Positions 15,756 through 24,624 of a DNA stretch of 52,922 nucleotides are shown here, piece after piece. A model generated the notes under the pieces. The model did no database searches, had not been told where the DNA came from, and saw nothing but the letters and a program-made list of their open reading frames with translations. A program made the position numbers and the translations under genes. The stretch spans positions 1-52,922 of the forward strand of contig PMSX01000098.1 of NCBI GenBank assembly GCA_003167495.1, read 5' to 3'. This stretch comes from Bryobacterales bacterium. GTDB lineage: Bacteria; Acidobacteriota; Terriglobia; Bryobacterales; Bryobacteraceae. Numbering within the stretch: the stretch's first letter is position 1; each line of letters opens with the position of its first letter.

Positions 15756-17435
15756 GTGAATCGCAAGCTGCCAGCCGCTTTGGCGACGCGGATCGCGTTC
15801 CAATTTACGGTGCTGCTCATTCCGATGGCGCTGCTGGACGGGCAGCCGGCATCCGGCGTTCTACGCGGCATCACAAAAGGACCGGACGACTTGCCGGCGC
15901 CGGAAACCCGCCTTGTCGCGCACAACGTGGAGGAAAACACCGATCGGGCGGTCTTGAGCGGCGCCGACGGGACTTTCGTCATCGGGAACCTTAGACCGGG
16001 TCGCTACCAATTGACGGTCAGCAAGGTAGGCGAGGTGTCATCCAGCATTACAGTGCAACTGAAGGACGGGCAGACTCTAAATGTTGAGATTACCTTAGGA
16101 AAGAGCGTTCCGGCCCCCACCGGGTTTTTGAAAAGACTGTACAAAGCCTACGCCGACGACTGGAACGGGGCGGCGGCGAGCGGGCCTGAACCGCCTCGCC
16201 GCGGATTGCCGTCTCCTCTGAATTCGCCCCCCTTTCCGAATTCCGACTGGTCCTATGGCGGAGCGCCTGAGATCGGTGCGCCAGATACCAATGTGCCGCC
16301 GCTTATGCAGGCCCTTTATGGCGGCGCACACGGCCAGGCTTGGGAAGACAGCAGGGTGAAGGTATACGGGTGGTTGGAGCCGAGTTTCAATCTCAGCACT
16401 TCCCATAACTCAAACTCCCCGTCGGCTTATGACATCTATGCCAACCGGATCGAGTTCGACCAAGCCGTGCTCTATATCGAGCGCATACCAGACAGCGTGC
16501 AAAGCACCCAGATCGATTGGGGTTTTCATCTCAGCGCCTTGTATGGCACCAGCTACCGCTTTACGACGAACGAGGGCTATTTCAGCCAGCAACTCCTGGA
16601 GCAGCACCGTCAGTACGGGTTCGATCCCGTACTCGAATATTTCGATCTGTATGTTCCGCAGGTGGCGGACGGCCTAAACATAAGGGTGGGCCGATTCATT
16701 TCGGTGCCGGGCATTGAAGCGCAGTTAGCTCCGAATAATTACGTGTACACGCACTCGCTGCTGTACAGCATCGACCCATTCACCGATACGGGTATCATTG
16801 CTACCGCCAAGCTCAACGAACATTGGCTGCTGCAGTTGGGGCTTACGGCTAGCCACGACGTGGCTCCCTGGACTCCCGACGCGAGGCCGTCCGGCACTGC
16901 TTGTGTGAGCTACACGTTCCACGGCGGCAACGACAATGTTTACACCTGTGCCAATGGTCTCAACAGCGGCAGGTACGCCTACAACAACCTGCAGATGTTC
17001 GACAACACCTGGTATCACAAATTCAACAGTTCATGGCACATGGCGACTGAAGGTTGGTACATGTACCAAAAGGACGTACCCAGCGTTTTCGGACCAGTTC
17101 GGCTCGAGAAAGGCACGTACGGTGCGTTCTGCGCTCCGGGACAGATTCGCTGCTTTGCCCCGGAGTGGGCAATGGTTAATTATGTGGAAAGACAATTCTC
17201 AACGAAGAACTATGTTTCGATTCGTAGCGATTTCCTGGACGATGAGAAAGGCCAACGTACCGGCTTCAAGACGCGCTACAGCGAGGCGACTCTGATGTGG
17301 GGACATTGGGTGGGTTCCACGGTTCTGCTGAGACCCGAGCTTAGGTTTGACCACTCTTTCGACACGTCGGCATACGACAACGGGACACGGAGAAGCCAGT
17401 TTCAATTGGCGATGGACGCGATCTTCAAGTTTTGA
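15756..17435 (+). CDS. Outer-membrane beta-barrel porin with N-terminal carboxypeptidase-like domain
   Basis: This 559-residue protein starts at a GTG (15756) and has a signal sequence (FQFTVLLIPMALLDGQPASG). A carboxypeptidase-regulatory-like fold at about 35-120 (LRPGRYQLTVSKVG) is followed by a Pro-rich linker. The large barrel resembles the OmpL-like putative beta-barrel porin-2 family: KVYGWLEPSFNLSTS, ANRIEFDQAVLYIER, LNIRVGRFISVPGIEAQLAP and the C-terminal FQLAMDAIFKF ending in Phe. It probably lets small solutes through the outer membrane. The N-terminal domain is uncommon for such porins. A small unknown gene follows 53 bases later on the same strand. Confidence 0.82.
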   Translation: MNRKLPAALATRIAFQFTVLLIPMALLDGQPASGVLRGITKGPDDLPAPETRLVAHNVEENTDRAVLSGADGTFVIGNLRPGRYQLTVSKVGEVSSSITVQLKDGQTLNVEITLGKSVPAPTGFLKRLYKAYADDWNGAAASGPEPPRRGLPSPLNSPPFPNSDWSYGGAPEIGAPDTNVPPLMQALYGGAHGQAWEDSRVKVYGWLEPSFNLSTSHNSNSPSAYDIYANRIEFDQAVLYIERIPDSVQSTQIDWGFHLSALYGTSYRFTTNEGYFSQQLLEQHRQYGFDPVLEYFDLYVPQVADGLNIRVGRFISVPGIEAQLAPNNYVYTHSLLYSIDPFTDTGIIATAKLNEHWLLQLGLTASHDVAPWTPDARPSGTACVSYTFHGGNDNVYTCANGLNSGRYAYNNLQMFDNTWYHKFNSSWHMATEGWYMYQKDVPSVFGPVRLEKGTYGAFCAPGQIRCFAPEWAMVNYVERQFSTKNYVSIRSDFLDDEKGQRTGFKTRYSEATLMWGHWVGSTVLLRPELRFDHSFDTSAYDNGTRRSQFQLAMDAIFKF

Positions 17436-17488
17436 GAATCGCCGAGATCAGGCGATGAAGATGTACTCTATCGGAGAGGAGCAATACC

Positions 17489-17734
17489 ATGCCCGTGTCA
17501 TTCTCAAAAGATGTCAAGCCAATGTTTCGGGAAGTCGATATCGATCACATGAAGGTTCATGGCGTGAATTTGGACGACTACCAATACATGTCTGACCCCA
17601 CGAATAGCTACGCGAACGCAGAAGCTGTATACGATACCCTAGTCGGTCAAACGATGCCTCCCGGCGGTCCATTCTGGACCAAGGAGCAACTCAGTCTGTT
17701 TGAAAATTGGAAGACTGATGGATATCAGCCCTGA
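17489..17734 (+). CDS. Small conserved hypothetical protein
   Basis: This 81-residue protein starts at the ATG at 17489 with a good upstream GGAGAGGAG site. It begins MPVSFSKDVKPMFREVDIDH and ends with MPPGGPFWTKEQLSLFENWK. I recognise this layout (SFSKDVKPMF, DIDHM, MPPGGP, then a WxxxQxxLF helix) as a small family of unknown function, loosely like the end of c-type cytochromes, where MPP precedes a final helix. No CxxCH haem motif is present, so haem binding is not supported. It lies directly after the porin gene and may share its transcript. Confidence 0.75.
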   Translation: MPVSFSKDVKPMFREVDIDHMKVHGVNLDDYQYMSDPTNSYANAEAVYDTLVGQTMPPGGPFWTKEQLSLFENWKTDGYQP

Positions 17735-17761
17735 GTGGGATTGCTCAACGATGACCGATCT

Positions 17762-18274
17762 CTAAAACTTATACGTCGGGGGCGTGATCCCTTTTAACCG
17801 CAGATACACCTCTGCCTGACCGCGGTGATGCGCCGCGTGGGTAAACCCTCCCCAGAATAGTTCGAACTTTGATACAACCGTGCCGCTCCTGGTAACCGTT
17901 TCCTGTAAGCCCTTATCGTCGAGTTTAGACAGGCCGCCCATACAGAAATCGTAAGAGGCAGTGAGGTTTCTGATAGCAGTGGCCTTTGAAACATCTTCCG
18001 GCTTAGTAATGGGATTTTTCACGCCCATTGCGGCGGAGCAATAATTGCCATTCGCTATGGCGATGTGATTGATCTGCTCGCCAAAACTCATTTCGGCGTC
18101 GGTGGCCTTGAACGAATAAGCCTCGGCAGGCATGGCATCTGCAACGGCGAGCGACAGGGATTTGGAGCTTTCCCAGTGTTTCGTCATTTCGCCAACTAAC
18201 GTCTTGCCCGATTCTTGCCCCAGGGCAAATTGCGTGGCCACGAAGGCAACAATGCAAAAAGAAGTAGATTTCAT
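17762..18274 (-). CDS. Exported DinB-like protein
   Basis: From the ATG at 18272-18274 this is a 170-residue protein with an N-terminal signal (MKSTSFCIVAFVATQFALGQ) and then a DinB-like four-helix bundle. Histidines that could form the usual metal triad appear in EQINHIAIANGNY and THAAHHRGQAEVYLRL; the HHRGQ motif is characteristic. Related proteins include metal-dependent hydrolases and thiol-S-transferases, usually cytoplasmic, so export is notable. A TTG at 18284-18286 could add four residues. The specific reaction is unknown. Confidence 0.82.
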   Translation of the reverse strand: MKSTSFCIVAFVATQFALGQESGKTLVGEMTKHWESSKSLSLAVADAMPAEAYSFKATDAEMSFGEQINHIAIANGNYCSAAMGVKNPITKPEDVSKATAIRNLTASYDFCMGGLSKLDDKGLQETVTRSGTVVSKFELFWGGFTHAAHHRGQAEVYLRLKGITPPTYKF

Positions 18275-18323
18275 AGTAGAGTCCAAGTGAGGAGATCCCT
18301 CGCGCTATCATACGAAACTCTAT

Positions 18324-19856
18324 CTAAGCCAGATCCAGCCCACACGCCGCCAGCGCGTCGTCAATTTCGAGAAAAAGATCCACTTCAATCTTGTAAAATT
18401 CGTCAATGTCTCGCGTGAGCGCGTAGGCGAAAATCTCTAATGCAAAAGACGCGGAGGTGAGATTGCTTAAACGAATCGGCGAGGGACCGGCTTCTATTCT
18501 CTTGTCGCGTCTCAGGATGTCCCCTAGCGTTTTAATCAATTGGCGGATTTTGTCTTTGGGCGCGCCGCGCTTCAGCTGCAGCGTGGGATTGAATAAAATC
18601 TTGTCGCGTGCTGCGTAGTTTTCCAGGTTGATCCCGGCGAACGAAGAGTTCGGAATGCTCATTAACGTTCGATTCAGCGTGCGAACACGGGTAGACCGCA
18701 TACCGATGTCTTCTACCGTTCCGATTACACCGCCAAAATTACCGAAATCGCCGGGCATAACGGGCCTGTCGCCGATCACGGACACGCCGCCAAAGACGTT
18801 CGCGATGGTGCTTTGCGCAGCCAGGGATACCGCGATTCCGCCCACGCCCAGACCGGCGATGAGGGTAGTCATGTTGAAGCCCCAGTTGTCCAGCACGATA
18901 ATGATGGCCATCACTATAATGGCGAACTTGACCGCTCGCCGGCCGAGATAGATGAGAGGGTGCGAGACCATTCGCTGCCTCGGGTCCAACAGCGAATCGA
19001 GACGCGCAAGAAACAGGTCGGCGAGATTGATAAAACACCATGCGAACGACCATACAACCACCAGCAGAATGCCGCGCGCGATGTAAAGGCGGCTGAGCGC
19101 GGAGGGATCGATGAACTGCTCGGCCAGCCCGAAGGTTATGGCGGAGAGAAAGACAAGCCACGGCTCAAGAAGCGGCTGAAGCCACAGCCAGCGGCGGGAG
19201 ACGCCCAGCCGGTTCTCAAATTTTTCGGCCAGGAATCTCAGCAAGCTCCCAGCCGAGCGCAAGAGCAAAACGGTGAGCACGGCCACTACCAGCAGCGCGA
19301 TCCATTTCCAGAGCGGTGTTTCAAGCAGTTGAATGGAGACTAAGAAACGCGGTAGCCGCGCCTCAATGGAAGAAGGTTGCTCGTTCAAGTTTGCGAGCGT
19401 CGGAATCAGCGAAACGGTGGCGGGAGTGAAGAGCCACACGTCCGACCCGGCCTGCAGCACTACGCGTTCCACGTCAATGGAGAACGTATTCGAGGCGCGC
19501 GTAATCGTAGTGATGTGATCCAGATTCGGATTCGCGTCGTCAGAAAGGTTTCCTTCCGGCGCCTGGCTGAGGCTAAGAACGCTGAAGCGGCTATCGGAGT
19601 TCAGTATAGCCTCAAGCTGTCTGGCTAGCTTGGGGCCCTCTTCGGCACGCGATCGCTCGGGCACCTGCCGCAAATCAAGATACTGCGCCGCGCGCACGTA
19701 GTTATTTTCGTGGCAGGATTCGAGGAACGCGGTGACTGTGGAACGGGGATTGTCGCGGCCGAGCGGATCAGAACTTTTTTTCTGACTTGTATTTTGCGGC
19801 CACAAACGACCCGGAAAAACTGCCAGCAAGCAAAGCAGAATGCTAAATGGTCTCAT
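18324..19856 (-). CDS. MscS-family mechanosensitive channel
   Basis: This protein of about 510 residues starts with a signal peptide (MRPFSILLCLLAVFPGRLW). An approximately 150-residue periplasmic segment and several membrane helices (for example WIALLVVAVLTVLLL) follow. The MscS core has the pore helix GLGVGGIAVSLAAQSTIANV and the beta domain VIGDRPVMPGDFGNF, TVEDIGMRSTRVRTL and SIPNSSF. The longer in-frame TTG start at 19895 adds residues before the signal peptide and is less likely. It should release solutes at low osmolarity. The large N-terminal region places it among the bigger MscS relatives. Confidence 0.9.
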   Translation of the reverse strand: MRPFSILLCLLAVFPGRLWPQNTSQKKSSDPLGRDNPRSTVTAFLESCHENNYVRAAQYLDLRQVPERSRAEEGPKLARQLEAILNSDSRFSVLSLSQAPEGNLSDDANPNLDHITTITRASNTFSIDVERVVLQAGSDVWLFTPATVSLIPTLANLNEQPSSIEARLPRFLVSIQLLETPLWKWIALLVVAVLTVLLLRSAGSLLRFLAEKFENRLGVSRRWLWLQPLLEPWLVFLSAITFGLAEQFIDPSALSRLYIARGILLVVVWSFAWCFINLADLFLARLDSLLDPRQRMVSHPLIYLGRRAVKFAIIVMAIIIVLDNWGFNMTTLIAGLGVGGIAVSLAAQSTIANVFGGVSVIGDRPVMPGDFGNFGGVIGTVEDIGMRSTRVRTLNRTLMSIPNSSFAGINLENYAARDKILFNPTLQLKRGAPKDKIRQLIKTLGDILRRDKRIEAGPSPIRLSNLTSASFALEIFAYALTRDIDEFYKIEVDLFLEIDDALAACGLDLA

Positions 19857-19937
19857 CCATCCGGTTGGACGCGCAGGCAAAGATGAAGCGTTCAAAGAAC
19901 GATAAGCGCTTTTCGGACGCAGGTGGTTTCAGCCGCC

Positions 19938-20195
19938 TCAGCTCTTCGGCTTCCCCGAATGCGCCAGGTCGCGCCAACTCGATTCATTCACCTCGACATT
20001 AAACTCCGCCGCCGCGCGTTTGATTCGTTTCCAGGCCTCGTCCCGCTCTTTGTCAGTGACACCCTCAACCTGGTTAAAGCGGACGATGGCGTTGCGCACG
20101 TGCGCCGCGTCATGAAGCGGCTCTTTGCGCTGCTTTGGAAATGCGAAGCCGCCGCTGCCGATATTCTCGCGTTTCTGTTCGGTGATCTTACTCAT
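19938..20195 (-). CDS. Small conserved hypothetical protein (DUF6582-like)
   Basis: This 85-residue protein has the pattern GSGGFAFPKQRKEPLHDAAH, then VRNAIVRFNQVEGV, DEAWKRIKRAAAEFNVEV and a final SSWRDL. I recognise this as a small soluble family found in many bacteria and annotated as a domain of unknown function (DUF6582, from memory). It has no export signal. It lies between the MscS gene and the response regulator on the same strand. Function is unknown. Confidence 0.8.
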   Translation of the reverse strand: MSKITEQKRENIGSGGFAFPKQRKEPLHDAAHVRNAIVRFNQVEGVTDKERDEAWKRIKRAAAEFNVEVNESSWRDLAHSGKPKS

Positions 20196-20289
20196 GCGCT
20201 CTGTTAGACGGCTCTCGGGGTGGCATTGTTACGGGCACGGGCGGCCAGCAATATTTCCGATGATCATGCGGCGCGCCTCAACAGAAGAC

Positions 20290-20709
20290 TTACTCAGCCC
20301 CTTGAAGCAACACCCGCACTTTGGGCCCAAACGCCATAAACTGTTCCAAGCTCGACGGCTTGCGGAAGTACTCACTGGCGCCTAGTTCCATTGCCCGCTT
20401 GCGGTCGGTGGGGGCGTCCGACGAACTAACGATAAGTACTTTTACACTTTTACACATAGGGCTCGACCGAAGCCGCTCCAAGATGGCTTCGCCGCCGACC
20501 TTTGGCAAGTTCAAATCCAACAAAACCAGGTCAGGACATGCTTGGGACAACCCGGAATCGAGGCGTTCAATGAACTCGATGGCTTGAGCGCCATCGCGCA
20601 AAATATAGAGCTGGCAATCGATATTAGCCTCTGCAAACGCTTCTTCGACTAGGTCCGCATCCGCGGGATTATCCTCGACCAAAAGCACAAATGGTCGTTT
20701 TTCGCTCAT
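20290..20709 (-). CDS. Single-domain response regulator (Rcp1-like)
   Basis: This 139-residue receiver protein has no output domain: the acidic pair is in LLVEDNPADADL, the phospho-acceptor is D65 in LVLLDLNLPK, and the switch Ser and Lys are in VLIVSSSDAP and YFRKPSS. The subtype is that of small phytochrome-associated regulators such as Rcp1. Its ATG overlaps the TGA of the upstream kinase (ATGA), so the two are coupled and it is almost surely that kinase's partner. Without a DNA-binding domain it must act by protein contact or as a phosphate relay. Confidence 0.93.
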   Translation of the reverse strand: MSEKRPFVLLVEDNPADADLVEEAFAEANIDCQLYILRDGAQAIEFIERLDSGLSQACPDLVLLDLNLPKVGGEAILERLRSSPMCKSVKVLIVSSSDAPTDRKRAMELGASEYFRKPSSLEQFMAFGPKVRVLLQGAE

Positions 20710-23700
20710 ATGTTGCCACTCGGAAGAGTGAAAAAAAACGTCGAGCCGCGTCCCGGCTCGGATTCCACCCAGATCCGCCCTCCATATTGGTCGACAATCT
20801 TCTGGCAGATCGCAAGACCGATGCCAGTGCCGGGATACTCCGCGCGATTGTGAAGTCGCTTAAAAATGCCAAAAATCTGGCTTTGAAATTCTTCGGGGAT
20901 TCCAATTCCGTTATCTTGCACCGAAAAACGCCAGTAGCCTCCATCTTTGCTGGCTGCGATTTCGATCCGCGGCCGTTTGCCACTCCGGTATTTCAAAGCG
21001 TTTGAAATGAGGTTCTGAAATAAATGAAGGAGAGGAACTGAGTTTGCATTTACTACCGGCAAATTCTTTGTCGAAATTTCGGCCGCGGTTTCAACGATAG
21101 ACGTCGACAGGTTTTTCTTGACTGTTTCAATCAGCTGACTGATGTCCACCGGTTCCAGCGAAACATCTTCGGTTTTGGTGGCTTGCGAATACGCGAGGAG
21201 ATCGCTGATCAACATCTCCAGGCGATGCGCGCCCTCAACGCAGTATTCGAGGTACTGCGACCCTTTGCCCTCAAGTTTGTCCGCATACTTCTTTTCCAGC
21301 AATTGACTGTATATAGCTACTTGGCGGAGTGGCTCGCGGAGATCGTGACTCGCCGAATACGCAAACTGCTCGAGGTCCGCGTTAGCCCGGCGTAACTCAT
21401 TGTTCGATTGGCGCAAACGCTCATCGTTCTTTTTTCTATCGGTGCTGTCTTCGGCAATGAAGCTAAAGCGCGACCGGCCGGCCGGGCCGTAGCCCAGGGA
21501 ATTTACACAGGCGCTTAACCAGCAGCAGCCCTCCGCGCGCGGATGCTCATACTCGAAGCGAACCGCACGGCCTTCTGCCTGGCTCTCGCGGAAACGCTCC
21601 ACCCAAAGCGCACCGATGGCCCGAGGCAAGCCGAGCTCTTCGCCTGTGCGGTTGAAGATTTCACGCTCAGCAAACCCCAAAAAACTCGCGGCCGCTGAAT
21701 TGCCATAGATCCCAACGAGGTTTTCGCCATCGATTTCGAAGACTCCCATAAGAAACGGGGAACTGTCATAAAAGCTCTGCAGCGTATTTTGAGTTTCCTT
21801 AAGGGCTTGTTCAGCAGCTTTCCTCCGCCGGCTCATCGCCAGGTGGGCACCGATGCGCGCGAGCAACTCACGCGCGGTGAAGGGTTTTATTAAATAATCG
21901 TCGGCGCCGGCCCCTAGGCCCTCCGCTCGGCTTTCCTCGCCCGCGCGCGCCGATAACAGAATCACCGGGATAGTCGCGGTTTCGGGGCGAGCACGAAGCT
22001 CCTCAAGAAGTTTAAACCCGTCCAGCCCCGGCATCATAACATCGGAAAGTATCAGATCGGGCGGCTCGCTGATCGCGGCTTTCAGAGCATCGTTGCCGTT
22101 TGCCACTGTCACGATCCGGTAGCTTTGGCCAAGCAGGCGCGCCACATACTCTCTCATATCGGCGTTGTCATCCGCCAAGAGTATTCGCTCCAATGGAGTT
22201 GCCGCTAACGCAACTGCGGGTGCTGAGACCGGAAGGCAGTAATCCGGCTGATCCACAAGAACTTCGCACGGCGGGCCGTCATCCGCAAGGTCGTCCGGAA
22301 GCCACGTGAGCGCTTCCGTAACGAACGAATCTAAACCGGCGGGCCCCCCCGCCTCATCTCGTGTCAGTTTCACCTTCTCTTTGGGTAGATGCTCAGAACG
22401 TAGCGGAATGACAACCGTAAACGTACTACCCAAGCCCTCTTCGCTGTCGGCATTAATGGAGCCGCCGTGCATTTTGACTAGTTCCTGAACCAACGCCAGC
22501 CCAATACCCGTTCCCTCAATGCTGCGGCCTTTAGCCCCGGCTACCCGGTAAAACCGCTCGAAAATGTGGGGCAATTCCGTTTTCGGGATACCAATGCCCG
22601 AGTCCTGAACGGTTAGCGCGACACCATCCGGGCCAGGCCTTAACGTGACTTTGACGCCGCCTTTGAACGTAAACTTCAGTGCGTTTGACAGGAGATTCAA
22701 GACGATTTTCTCCCACATTTCACGGTCTACGTATACCGGCTCGGAGAGCTGTTGGCAATCAACGCTCAGCTCGAGTCCGGCCCGCTCCATGGCAGATCGG
22801 AAATTCGCCACCAGCTCCGCCGTGTAGTGAGCCAAATCGACCGGCTCAAAGGCCGCCTGCATACGGCCGGCCTCAATGCGCGAAAAATCGAGCAATGTAT
22901 CAACAAGCTTTTTCAGGCGTAGCCCGTTGCGGTGAACTAACTTGAGGAGCTCCCGTTCCTCGGGTCCCTTTTGCGTTTGCTTCTTTGCTAAAAGCTCTTC
23001 GATAGGAGCCAGCATTAACGTAAGCGGCGTGCGAAGTTCGTGGCTCACGTTTGAAAAGAACGTGGTTTTGGCGCGGTCAATTTCAGCCAGGGCCTCGGCG
23101 CGCCGGCGTTCCGTTTGGTAGGCTCTCGCGTTGCCCAGTCCAGCGGCGAGCTGACCCGAAAGGAGAGTGATAAAACCGCTGTATGCCGAATCGTAGTGCC
23201 GGTAGGGATTTATACCGACAATGAACAGTCCGGCAGGCTCTTCTTGCCCCTGCTGCTTGATGGGAACGACAGCCACCTTTTCCACCGGTTTGTTCCAATC
23301 GCCCGCCGGTAGAGGAGCGAAAGTGGCTTGTTCAGTCAAGTTTTCGATGATACGGGAGGCCGGACGAATACGCATCTGGTGCGCCGGCCACGGAAGGTCG
23401 GTACCTTGCTTAATACATTCCCAAGCGGCCGGATGATCCAAGGCAATACCGCTCGACGAGGCGAGCCGCGCATCGCCGGCGGCATCGAACAAATAGGTGA
23501 GGGTGAACGGCAAATCTTTCTTGTTCAGACTAAGCGGCTCACTGACTGCTTGCACAACCTCTTCCTGCGTTTTTGTACTCGCTAGCGCTGAGGAAACCTG
23601 TCGCAGAGTTTGTACACGCCGCTCGCCAATCAGGCGGTCGGTTTCTTCGGTCACGACGCATAGCATGCCGCTGATGTGGCCTTCGTCATCCAACAAAGGG

Positions 23701-24260
23701 CTGTACGAAAACGTGTGGTAGGTTTCCTCAGGAAAGCCGCTTCGCTCGAGAAACAAAAGTAAGCCCTCATCGTAGGTGGCTTTACCCGTTGTAAGTACGG
23801 CCTCAACGCGCGGCCCGATGTCAGGCCAGATCTCCGCCCAAACCGTGCTAGCCTTTTGCCCGAGCGCCCATGGATGTTTTATGCCAAGAGTCGGCCGGTA
23901 AGCGTCATTGTAGAGCATGGTCAATTCAGCGCCCCAAGCCATCCACATCGCATAACGAGAAGAAAGCAGTATGTTTACTACTGTGTGAAGGCTCTGAGGC
24001 CAGCGGTCAATAGAGCCAAGCTGAGTTTTCGACCAGTCAAGCGCGCGGATTCGCGCTTCCATCTCCATACCAGGGCCACCCAAGGGCATAGGACCACGTT
24101 TGCTCAACGCGCTGGCGGCGATGTCATTCAAGCTCATAGGTTTAATCGGGAGCTTTTCGCCCAAGGGGGTACAATCAGAACTGAGCACGCCCACTCTTAC
24201 CTTAATATGCTCCTGTAGACGCAACCGACCCAACGACGCGCCTTCTTGTCTGTGTACCAT
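20706..24260 (-). CDS. Double histidine kinase with internal receiver domain
   Basis: This 1,184-residue cytoplasmic protein has, in order: an N-terminal PAS-like sensor (about 75-210), a GAF-like region (about 220-385), HisKA with H407 (FFSNVSHELRTPLTLM) and HATPase, a receiver with D740 (LILSDVMMPGLDG), a PAS domain (about 825-945), and a second HisKA with H972 (FAYSASHDLREPLRQ) and a second HATPase ending GRGSTFFFTLPS. Two complete kinase cores in one chain is uncommon and suggests an internal relay H407 to D740, with the second core feeding the overlapping response regulator. No membrane helix is seen. The start at 24260 is the longest frame; M42 (ATG at 24135-24137) is an alternative. 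Confidence 0.93.
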   Translation of the reverse strand: MVHRQEGASLGRLRLQEHIKVRVGVLSSDCTPLGEKLPIKPMSLNDIAASALSKRGPMPLGGPGMEMEARIRALDWSKTQLGSIDRWPQSLHTVVNILLSSRYAMWMAWGAELTMLYNDAYRPTLGIKHPWALGQKASTVWAEIWPDIGPRVEAVLTTGKATYDEGLLLFLERSGFPEETYHTFSYSPLLDDEGHISGMLCVVTEETDRLIGERRVQTLRQVSSALASTKTQEEVVQAVSEPLSLNKKDLPFTLTYLFDAAGDARLASSSGIALDHPAAWECIKQGTDLPWPAHQMRIRPASRIIENLTEQATFAPLPAGDWNKPVEKVAVVPIKQQGQEEPAGLFIVGINPYRHYDSAYSGFITLLSGQLAAGLGNARAYQTERRRAEALAEIDRAKTTFFSNVSHELRTPLTLMLAPIEELLAKKQTQKGPEERELLKLVHRNGLRLKKLVDTLLDFSRIEAGRMQAAFEPVDLAHYTAELVANFRSAMERAGLELSVDCQQLSEPVYVDREMWEKIVLNLLSNALKFTFKGGVKVTLRPGPDGVALTVQDSGIGIPKTELPHIFERFYRVAGAKGRSIEGTGIGLALVQELVKMHGGSINADSEEGLGSTFTVVIPLRSEHLPKEKVKLTRDEAGGPAGLDSFVTEALTWLPDDLADDGPPCEVLVDQPDYCLPVSAPAVALAATPLERILLADDNADMREYVARLLGQSYRIVTVANGNDALKAAISEPPDLILSDVMMPGLDGFKLLEELRARPETATIPVILLSARAGEESRAEGLGAGADDYLIKPFTARELLARIGAHLAMSRRRKAAEQALKETQNTLQSFYDSSPFLMGVFEIDGENLVGIYGNSAAASFLGFAEREIFNRTGEELGLPRAIGALWVERFRESQAEGRAVRFEYEHPRAEGCCWLSACVNSLGYGPAGRSRFSFIAEDSTDRKKNDERLRQSNNELRRANADLEQFAYSASHDLREPLRQVAIYSQLLEKKYADKLEGKGSQYLEYCVEGAHRLEMLISDLLAYSQATKTEDVSLEPVDISQLIETVKKNLSTSIVETAAEISTKNLPVVNANSVPLLHLFQNLISNALKYRSGKRPRIEIAASKDGGYWRFSVQDNGIGIPEEFQSQIFGIFKRLHNRAEYPGTGIGLAICQKIVDQYGGRIWVESEPGRGSTFFFTLPSGNI

Positions 24261-24624
24261 AGTTCGACCACTGGGCGCTTATAAAGGATAACTAGAAATC
24301 CTTCTAGTCCGGGAAGGCGCGACGGGGGCCGCTCGTCTCCCAGGAAACCGGGAAAAGACCTTCGCTGGAGATTTGCGCATCAGATTGTGCGGCTGGCGAA
24401 AGTTTCGCTGGACGTTCTTGCAGGAAATCAAAGGTGTCTGACCCCTTTATTCCTTGACCCCTTGCTAGCCTTTTCCGACAAGGGCGAATCTTGCCAGGAG
24501 CTTTTCCCAGTGTTCAATGCCTAATTAATTCATATAGTCTTTCTGTTTGGGGATCACAAAGTCTCTTGACCCGACCCGCTTGGATTCAACCAAATTTCCG
24601 CCAGGATCGCTGTCCACCTTGTTT
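24261..24624. other. Divergent promoter region with repeat 17-mer
   Basis: This region separates the double kinase (minus strand) from the TonB-dependent receptor operon (plus strand) and should contain both promoters. A short inverted repeat AAGGAT...ATCCTT lies at 24284-24303 near the kinase start. The 17-mer GGTGTCTGACCCCTTTA lies at 24433-24449. No gene is supported inside. Confidence 0.5.
24433..24449. repeat. Second copy of GTGTCTGACCCC repeat
   Basis: GGTGTCTGACCCCTTTA is identical to bases 8-24. A further partial copy, TTGACCCCTT, follows at 24454-24463. Both places are intergenic, which fits a dispersed repeat rather than a gene-specific operator. Confidence 0.6.

Noticed and set aside
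17489..17734. Small protein as a c-type cytochrome
   Set aside because: The MPPGGP tail is reminiscent, but there is no CxxCH haem-binding motif and no signal peptide.
11763..18274. Idea that the TIR-GTPase region is a defence island
   Set aside because: Neighbours are metabolic or envelope genes; no nuclease, helicase, restriction or CRISPR-related gene is present.
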